Assembly: GCA_964059195.1 (NCBI GenBank)
Contig: CAXKWD010000011.1
Span: 32,970,566 to 33,034,565, forward strand
Source: Ectobius pallidus
Lineage: Eukaryota > Arthropoda > Insecta > Blattodea > Ectobiidae
Direction: 5' to 3'
Length of the DNA stretch: 64,000 nucleotides
Part shown: one piece after another, positions 56,810-64,000 of the stretch
Layout: every line of letters starts with the position of its first letter
Numbering within the stretch: the first letter of the stretch is position 1
The notes under the pieces: model-generated
Told to the model about the DNA's origin: nothing
The model's database searches: none
What the model saw: the letters and a program-made list of their open reading frames with translations, nothing else
Program-made: the position numbers and the translations under genes

Positions 56810-57182
56810 AATAATTAGGAGAAAAATAGTAGAAATTATTTTTATATGTTGTAAAAAAACTTGTTTGTAGTGCCATGGTAAAGAAATTCAACAAGGTGTG
56901 AAAAAGTGTTCTTTTTTCGATTTTAAGGCAACAAAAAGAAAAATATGGGGGAAAAGGAAGTAACACGAGACAGAGCTTAAAAAACGAAGAAAATGCGTCC
57001 CAAACTATAAAAATCTGTTCATAACTTTTTGCAAGAAAAATCGAAAACTGCTCAAAATTGCTATTTTTTAACATTTTGTTACTCGGCTTGTATATATCGC
57101 AAAGAGGTCTATTTTTGCTGAAATTGTAGCGAACTGTAACACCTACGTGTTGTAAAACTTTTAATGTTTTTAATGTTTTTTT
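56810..57182. other. No recognisable gene or element
   Basis: The minus frame at 56697-57074 is low-complexity F/Y/S-rich and overlaps the MITE. Not supported. Confidence 0.45.
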
Positions 57183-57568
57183 CTAATGTATGGGGAATTT
57201 ACTTATATATTTTATTTTTCAAGTTCTCCCATAAATAATAGTCACATACTGTTAGAAAAACTTAAAGAAAATATCACAAGAGAAATTAACTATATCTCGG
57301 AAGCTGAAATTATGCGCGTGAAAGAAAATTCCCTAAAAAGGTGTCAGTGTTGTGTGGATGCAAGGGGAGGACATTTCCAACATCTCTTGTGATGAGGTAC
57401 GTGGTTACTTTAATTGTAATTCCTACTGTAACTGTGAGAACCTGAATCATTACACCGATCGCGGCTTTATTTGCGTAGATATTTCACCCGATCGCTCGGG
57501 AGTTAGAGCTTTGCCCGCCGCGATGCAGAAACCCGCGTCATTGGCCAACTCTTGCTTGGGACTCACTG
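57183..57568. mobile_element. Tc1/mariner-derived fold-back, second copy, left arm truncated
   Basis: The first 64 bp (57183-57246) are the inverted fragment ending CATAAATAATAGTCAC, exactly as at 5886-5948. The sequence then flips to the forward transposase tail. The right end CTTGGGACTCACTG matches the TIR, but the next bases are TT, not TA. The left TIR is missing. Confidence 0.82.
57249..57392 (+). pseudogene. Tc1/mariner-type transposase C-terminal fragment
   Basis: Forty-seven in-frame codons plus TGA: LLEKLKENITRE, then SEAEIMRVKEN, ending GGHFQHLL. Same family as 5750-5947, with this arm retaining about 80 nt that the plus arm at 5951 lacks. Confidence 0.8.
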
Positions 57569-58906
57569 TTTCGACTTATTTTATAGCCTTAATAATGCGC
57601 AATTATGAAAAAAATCTTCGATTTCTAAGCACTGAAATGATACCATCATAATGTGAGATAAGGAAATAAGAGAATTTGAACTTTATGTTGACAGGTGATG
57701 TTGTAGGGACTGGTGTCTTGCTTCCTGGAGTCGATCGGTGGAATTTTAATTTTCATCGTCACGCTTAAAGCAATCCTCTGTTGCTATTCTCACATAATCG
57801 TAGCTGATAAGTTGTAGCCGGAAGATAGCGAGTCTTCATCGTGTCAGCACATAAAGTCTGTGAGTTGCGCTGAGCCACTTCAAAGGAAAAGTACTTCTGA
57901 AAGTCAATGTGAGATTAATTCTATTCCTCGATCCAAGGCTACAAGGCATGTGGATTTTATGCTGGTTTTATTGCTTCTTCCTTTCAGAAATGCTCGATTC
58001 CGTAGAGTTCACTTCCCTTAAAGTTTGCATAGAATGCACATGTCTGCTTGTGTTACGTTTATAACTGGTGGAAAGTAGTTCTGGGAATGTTTACAAAAGA
58101 GCAACACAGTAGCAAGAGGTAAAAACGTAGATTTCTGATTATTCAAATGGGAAGTAGTAAAAAGGAACACGCATTCATAACACACACTATTTAAGTATGC
58201 CGTTTAACTTCGTTACTTTACAGCTGGAGTTCACGTTCGACATAATAACCATTATTCGCTATTTTTTTAGTTGTACCTCTTCCGTTGTAGGGACGTTTAT
58301 GCGGTAGAGTGGCACTATGCAGTCGCGTTTGGATGTTTATAGGGTTTGTTTCTTTCACTGTCCTACATATACTCGTAGTACCCATAATCTGCACTTTACA
58401 AACATTCCATAACCTGCCCTTTCATTAGTATATTTCAACATTTTAAAATGGTCCCACATTGAACAGAAATTGCTGTAACATATGTCCCATCTCTCGTAGA
58501 ATTACTGAAAAATCCGTGTTTTAAAACGCTCTATCGGATTTCTAAAAAGAATACTTTCAGTTGAAGAAACAGATAATGAAGAGGAATTTATTGAAGTTAA
58601 AGTGTGTTGTTCTTCACATGTGGCTTTGACTTTGAAAGGACATTTTCACCATACAAATTATTTTTTACTGACAGTCACAGGAGCTCCACACATGAAAATC
58701 TGTGGACGACCTTCCTGTAACATATATGAGATCTGTACGAAACTAATAATTTATTGATTTTGGTGTAGTCAGTTTTTGCTTATTTTTGAGCTTATTTCTT
58801 AGTTTTTTACGCTTATTTGCATCCTTTTTTCGTGTTTTATTTTGCTTATATATATCCGGAGTCTAATGATACACGTGGCAAACATAAGGCTACTGCAACA
58901 TACACC
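57569..58906. other. No gene; S1-variant SINE fragment at 58262-58312
   Basis: AGTTGTACCTCTTCCGTTGT and AGGGACGTTTATGCGG at 58268-58303 match the unusual 3' end of the S1 copy at 41871-41896. The rest holds nothing recognisable. Confidence 0.45.
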
Positions 58907-58914
58907 ATTGCCAT

Positions 58915-59096
58915 CAGTGGCGGACGCAGAATTTTTTCGGGGGGGGGGATTTGAATAGGTAGAAAGAATACTAAAAAATATATTTAAGTTACATATATAG
59001 GCCTAATTATTTTATAAAACTGTCCACTTAGAGTGCACATTCAGATTTTTTTTTTAATTTCGGGGGGATATATCCCCCCCACTGCGTCCGCCACTG
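58915..59096. mobile_element. Small MITE (CAGTGGCGGACGCAG ends)
   Basis: 182 bp with a perfect 15-bp TIR and G/C-run subterminal blocks (GGGGGGGGGG and CCCCCCC). It abuts the LINE 3' tail directly. Its left 8-bp flank ATTGCCAT is not found at 59097 but occurs at 60484. Confidence 0.8.
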
Positions 59097-60483
59097 ATGT
59101 AGATGTGTAGATGTAGATGTAGATGTCTCGTTCTGTAGATCCTGTGTTGAGCAGGGCTCAAGGATATAGAACACGTCAGATAAAAACATACATGCATGTT
59201 ATAAAAAAAACATGATACAAGAATTGTTATGTCACACTTACTCAAGCTGAAAAGAAATCATCCATATTGTAGAAGGTGTGAGTTACTAAATATTGCTTCA
59301 GAGCTCTTTTGAAAGATTTGCATTTGCTTTTAATACATAGTGATTTAATCTCTTTTGGAAGGTTATTGTATATTTGTATTGCGGAATAATAAGCACCTTT
59401 CTGAAAAAGTTTTAATGAGTTAGCTGGTCTATGTAAATCATTCATGTTTCTAGTAGTACGCCCGTGTATACTGTGATTACTTTGAAATTTATCAATATTA
59501 TCTACCATGTAACACATAACAGAGTATATATACTCTCCGGTGAGAGTGAGGACTTTTAATTTTTCAAACAGCGGTTTACAAGATTCTCGTTTTTTCTTTC
59601 CACATATTATTCTTATTGCTCGCTTCTGTAATCTAAATATTTTTTCCCTATGTGCCGAGTTACCCCAAAAAATGATTCCGTACCTCATAACAGAGTGAAA
59701 ATATGCAAAATATACCGTGAGTAATGCGTCCTGTTGTAATATATCATTCAAAGTTCGTAGCGCAAAACATGCTGAACTTAGCTTAGAACTTATCATTACA
59801 ATGTGTTTCTTCCAGTCAAGATTTTGGTCAATTTGTAGTCCTAAGAATTTTATGTTGCTAATTTCCTCTATGATTTGTGTTTGATAATTGATTACAATGT
59901 TTGAGATATATCTATTTTTTGTTCTAAATTGAATAAAGTGGGTCTTATCAATATTAAGTGACATTTTATTAGCTTGAAACCAAGTATTTAATTCGTGAAA
60001 AGTCTTTGTAGCTAGTCTTGCTAAATCTTCTTGTGACTTTCCTGTTACGAGTACACTAGTATCATCTGCAAAAAGCAATGCCTTTGATTCGTCACTTAAG
60101 TTATCTGGTAAGTCATTGATGAAAATTAAAAAGAGCAAAGGTCCCAGTATCGATCCCTGAGGTACTCCATTTTTAACAGTCCATAATTTTGATTCATTTC
60201 CATTTATTATTACCTTTTGAGTTCTATCAGACAGGTATGATTTGAACCACTTTAGTGTTATATTATCCAACCTATAGTGTTTCAGTTTTTGAAGTAGAAT
60301 TTCATGATTTATACAGTCAAACGCCTTAGCTAGGTCACAAAAAATTCCTAGGGCATGTTTCTTTTTATCTAACGCTTCCAATATTTCTGTAGTGAGTTGA
60401 AATGTAGCATTATCAGTGGACATGCCACTTCTAAATCCAAACTGAGAATGTTATTCAAATTAAGATAGTGTATTAAGCGGCTG
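59097..60483 (-). mobile_element. 5'-truncated LINE with RT domain
   Basis: The minus-strand 3' end is a TACATC-type tandem tail (59097-59125). RT coding runs to about 60.48 kb, where it is truncated. A frameshift near 60445 separates QFGFRSG from an upstream RLIHYLNLNNIL segment. The right border is uncertain by some 30 bp. Confidence 0.83.
59242..60423 (-). pseudogene. LINE reverse transcriptase (CR1/L2/jockey-like), truncated
   Basis: A 393-codon open frame. Motifs in order: DLAKAFDCINHEILL (30-44, first catalytic Asp), W-FKSYLSDRTQKVIING, GVPQGSILGPLLFLIFINDL (86-105), catalytic FADD (118-121), FLGLQID, a Cys-rich-free thumb and C-terminus. In frame and upstream of the ATG lies QFGFRSG, the usual block before ST-x(2)-A, preceded by TAA; the true upstream coding is in another frame. 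The internal Met is therefore not the native start. No endonuclease. The clade is inferred from general motif style only. Confidence 0.85.
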
Positions 60484-60491
60484 ATTGCCAT

Positions 60492-61111
60492 AGATTCCGA
60501 ACTTTAAGGAGCCCTGTCATGCCCTCCCCAATCACGATGTTATTGATAAAATATTGTAAACAGTGTGAATTTCCACCTAAAATCTGTTTCCTCTAAATAG
60601 ATTCGAAACGAGTTTGTTATTCTATTTGTATCATAACGTATCGATTTTAATTTTTCGATACGGAAATCCAGTTATCCCGACCTCTATGTGACCACAACTA
60701 ACACTTCCTCATGGGGATTGTGTATAATTCATTCTGGTGTTGGCTAATTTGTGTTCAATTTTCCGTAAGCTTCAATCAACGCATGGCGTGTTACAAGCCA
60801 CACGTGCTATTAGGTTAGACCGTCAAGACTCATGAGAGATTTGATGGCAAAATGGAATTGACAGAAGGCAGTGACATTGTATAAACTGGTGATGGTTACT
60901 TTTCTTAAATATTGAATTCTGACGCAGACGCGTGAAATGCTTCTTCTTTCCTTTTGTCTCCTGTGGAGTCAACAGTTATACAGAGTGTTAATGAATAACA
61001 CCGAAATATTTTGCCTGTATATAGAGGGGACATAGACAAGCAACTTTTATTAGGAGAGTTTTGCTCTATGACGTAAAATGTGTATGCTACAGGGCATTAA
61101 AGTCATTACAG
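60492..61111. other. No recognisable gene or element
   Basis: Nothing seen. Confidence 0.4.
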
Positions 61112-62033
61112 TTTGCCGGAGTATCAGATATCTGTTTACGTCAATGTTAAAAGATAATTTTGCAACTCTGCAAATAGGGACGGATGAAAGATATTCATGT
61201 TTTATCGTTTCATTAGAATAAAGTGGATTTCTTGGTTTTACTCTGGAGAATTATCTTCAAACAACTTTTGGTAGACTGGAAGTTTAATTTGATTTCTCTA
61301 TGCAGCAATATATAAATAACATGTATAATTTGAATTCAGAAGTATCATTTGCCGGAGTATCAGATTTCTGTTTACGTCAGTGTTAAAAGATAATTTTGCA
61401 ACTCTGCAAATAGGGACAGATGAAAGATGTTCATGTTATAGCGTTTCATTAGAATAAAGTGGATTACTTGCTTTTCTCTGGAGAATTATCTTCAAGTCCA
61501 CCGCTGTGGCTCAGGGGGTGCGTTCAGTCCTCTCATGCAGCGGACCCGGGTTCGATTCCTGGTAGGGACAAGTTACCTAGGTGGGGTTTTTTCTGGGGTT
61601 TTTCCTCACCTTTGAGACAGGTAACTTTAGGCCCTTGTGGTCCCCAGATATCATCTGGCCGTCTGGCCGTCATTATCATCTTCATCCCATCCTCGCCTTG
61701 TTTGGAGTGTGTGTGTGTGTGTGAATGGTGAGTCTCGTCCTAAGTGTTCGTGTTGTCTCGGTGGTGGCCCCGGCGTTGGACTGATCACTCATCCGGGGAG
61801 GCCCTCCATGTCCTTGTCTGTTCAAGAAAGTATGTATGTGATCCAAAGATAATCCCTCTCCCGACAGGTCGCGGCCCTGTAAGGCCCGGGCGTCTTGGGT
61901 CGCTTAAATCCTAAAAGGGAGAGGTGAAACTACCATAAAGAAAGAAAGAATTATCTTCAAACAACTTTTGGTAGATTGGAACTTTAATTTGATTTCTCTA
62001 TGCAGCAATATATAAATAATATGTATAATTTTT
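61112..62033. repeat. Tandem duplication (236-bp unit), second unit split by a SINE
   Basis: Unit 1 spans 61112-61347. Unit 2 is 61348-61495 plus 61947-62033. Both begin TTTGCCGGAGTATCAGAT and end near CAGCAATATATAAATAA. The SINE and its target repeat sit only in unit 2, so the duplication came first. Confidence 0.93.
61496..61946 (+). mobile_element. SINE family S1, complete, with target duplication
   Basis: A 451-bp reference copy. Box A GTGGCTCAGGGGGTGCG (61505-61522), box B GGGTTCGATTCCT (61548-61560), conserved body, 3' end GAGAGGTGAAACTA and tail AAAGAAAG. TSD AGAATTATCTTCAA at 61482-61495 and 61947-61960. Pol III-type promoters and a LINE-type target repeat are the expected SINE structure. 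The sequence is clean enough to be relatively young. Confidence 0.95.
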
Positions 62034-62147
62034 TTTTTAATTTTGTGTTATTTTTTCATGATTTATTGGTTATAAATGCATTTTTCATTTTGCATTTTTT
62101 CACTATTTTATGGTCATTAAATGCCTTGCCCTAGTAATGATATAGAA

Positions 62148-62393
62148 CAGCGTTTCTCAACCGTTTTGAACCCGAGGACCTCTAAACTGTCTAAAAAATT
62201 TTACGGACCCCTAATTTTCATCCCATTTAATGAAGGTCTATATTCTTAATATTTGTGGTATTAATTATAGGTCATTAAATTTACTTCTTTACTTTCCACT
62301 TGATTTATGATATTTTTTAATTATGTCTGCGGACCATCTGCACCATCTTCGCGGACCACCAGTTGTCCGCGGACCATAGGTTGAGAAACGCTG
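62148..62393 (+). mobile_element. hAT-like MITE (GTTTCTCAAC family), copy 4
   Basis: 246 bp, ends CAGCGTTTCTCAACC and GGTTGAGAAACGCTG. No clear 8-bp TSD. The central part is shortened relative to 56462. Confidence 0.87.
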
Positions 62394-62985
62394 ATTAGAA
62401 TAAATCAAGTATTCAAAAGTCCTCCCTTGTTATCAAATAACTTAAAATGAAATAAAGGGTTCATAGGTCCCCTGTTTTAAGATGGCTATAAGGAACACAT
62501 AGAGGGGAGTGCAGAAAGCTATATGCCTACATGTCCCAAACAAGCAGATACAGTAGCCTACGTCGTTGTTTTCTCCAATTGTGTACTTATTTATTGCGAA
62601 TTTTTTTGCTGATACTTATTGATTGTAGAGAAACTGGATACATGGCGGTATTTTATTTAGTTTAAAATTTTACCATCTACACTAAATGTATGTGAAACAC
62701 ACTTCGTAGTTCAGATAGATAATTCCAGCGCAGACACGATTAAAAAGACATACAAGCCATCGTAGTTTTTATAACGCTTCTATAAGTACACTGTCATCAT
62801 TATGAAAGCATTTTATTTCGGTCGGCCGCTGCCTTCATTGAGTTGCCAGCTTTTAATTCTCTCAATTAACTAGCAAGAGAGTTGGATGGACTCAAGCTCT
62901 CTCTCAGTTCTTTGAGTTTGTCACTCATTAGTCTCTTCATTACAATCTCTCTATGATTATACTTCACTTTATCTTCAAATCATTT
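62394..62985. other. No recognisable gene or element
   Basis: No motif seen. Confidence 0.4.
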
Positions 62986-62998
62986 AATACCATGCCTT

Positions 62999-63451
62999 TC
63001 TTTCTTTCTTTCTTTCTTTTTCGTAGTTTTACCTCCCCCTTTTTAGGATTTAAGCGACCCAAGCCGCCCGGGCCTTACAGGGCCGCGACCTGTCGGGAGA
63101 GGGATTACCTTTGGATCACATACATACTTTTTTGACCAGACAAGGACATGGAGGGCCTCCCCGGATGAGTGATCAGCCCAATGCCGGGGCCACCTCCGAG
63201 ACAACACGAACACATAAGACGATACACACCATTCACTCACTCAGAACAAGGCGAGGATGAGGATGAAGATGATAATGACGGCCAGATGATATCCGGGGAC
63301 CACAAGGGCCTAAAGTTACCTGACATTTGTCTCATAGGTGAGGGAAAACCCCGGAAAAAACCTCACCTAGGTAACTTGTCCCGACCAGGAATCGAACCCG
63401 GGCCCGCTGCGTGAGAGGATTGGACGCATCCCCTGAGCCACAGCGGTGGAC
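62999..63451 (-). mobile_element. SINE family S1, complete, minus strand
   Basis: About 453 bp with TSD AATACCATGCCTT (62986-62998, 63452-63464). Reversed TTTC tail, GAGGTAAAACTA end, body, box B (GGAATCGAACCC, 63388-63399) and box A region ending CCACAGCGGTGGA. Pairs with 61496 as the best-preserved copies. Confidence 0.95.
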
Positions 63452-63812
63452 AATACCATGCCTTCATTTCAAGAATTACTCATTTCTAGCACTCAGTTGT
63501 TATGATTTATTAATCTGTTATCAAATCTTTCAATTTTCAGGATCATAATTCTGAAAAGAAATTATGAGTGAATGGAAACTAATAACTGAATCACTACGTT
63601 CGGTATTTTATGGATATAATCAGATGGCAATTGCTGCAGATGAAAAATACTTTATACAGGCCTACACTATACAAACTTTCAGAAAGTATGCAATTAGTGT
63701 ACTGAAATCTAATTTTGAAAATTAGAATACATTACAATAGGAATGAAAAGCATGATTTACTGTAAGAAGAAATTGTGGATTAAGCAAGATCACGGAAAAC
63801 CTTAATTCAAGA

Positions 63813-63890
63813 TTGGACGACTGCGGGATTTGAACCTGCGGCCTCCAAAACGGGAGCCTTAAAACAACCATCTGAGCCAGCTACTCGGTC
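63813..63890 (-). mobile_element. tRNA-like SINE head
   Basis: On the minus strand: TAGCTGGCTCAGATGG (box A) and CGCAGGTTCAAATCCCGC (box B), in correct spacing. The anticodon-arm region (TTTTAAGGCTCCCGTTTTGG) does not form a canonical stem-loop, so a SINE or pseudo-tRNA is likelier than a gene. Confidence 0.55.
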
Positions 63891-64000
63891 AAGACGTGGA
63901 AGATTTGGGAAGTGAAAATTACAACTACGGGCTAAAAGCATGGAGCGGTATATAGTAAAGGACTAAATACCATATAGGCGAAATAGGACAGGATTAGAGA

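Overview
The window looks like AT-rich intergenic or intronic DNA from an arthropod, probably an insect. I see no bacterial-style gene organisation and no complete host protein gene. The degraded LINE tails whose coding ends in Asn-Leu-Arg-Val-Pro, followed by an AAGT-type tail, remind me of large hemimetabolous insect genomes such as cockroaches. That is a recollection, not something the window proves.

Almost everything recognisable is mobile DNA. I find two 5'-truncated LINE copies with long reverse-transcriptase reading frames (46.7-47.8 kb and 59.1-60.5 kb, both minus strand) and three older 3' fragments of a further LINE family (9.3, 28.7 and 32.6 kb). There is a tRNA-promoter SINE family of about 450 bp with six copies, plus other tRNA-derived SINE pieces. 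About two dozen non-autonomous DNA transposons can be delimited by terminal inverted repeats (TIRs) and, often, exact target-site duplications (TSDs). These are hAT-like (8-bp TSD), Tc1/mariner-like and pogo-like (TA), PIF/Harbinger-like (TAA) and TTAA-flanked elements.

Layout: 0-8 kb holds a SINE, microsatellites and a Tc1/mariner fold-back. 8-13.5 kb holds a possible small exon, two inverted hAT-like MITEs, a LINE tail and a TTAA element. 14-22.5 kb holds a 23-bp minisatellite, a mariner MITE, a Harbinger-like element and a pogo-like element. 23.1-25.2 kb is a palindrome-rich block. 26-34 kb holds an unclassified TIR element, SINEs, LINE tails and a mariner fold-back. 36-43 kb holds several MITEs, a tandem duplication, a fold-back with a ribozyme-like motif and a SINE interrupted by a MITE. 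43.5-48.6 kb is a nested cluster. 50-57.6 kb holds hAT, Harbinger and TTAA elements and a second copy of the first fold-back. 58.9-63.5 kb holds a MITE, a LINE and a tandem duplication carrying a SINE in only one of its two units.

The most unusual theme is fold-back elements whose two arms are both the 3' end of a Tc1/mariner transposase gene. Two unrelated families do this, each present twice, and in one family the inversion junction is shared between loci 51 kb apart. Other highlights are an inverted pair of tRNA-like sequences inside a 14-bp target duplication, a recurring CTGARGA...GAAA motif with constant spacing, a 101-bp candidate exon with good splice sites, and strong over-representation of the octamer TAGGCCTA.
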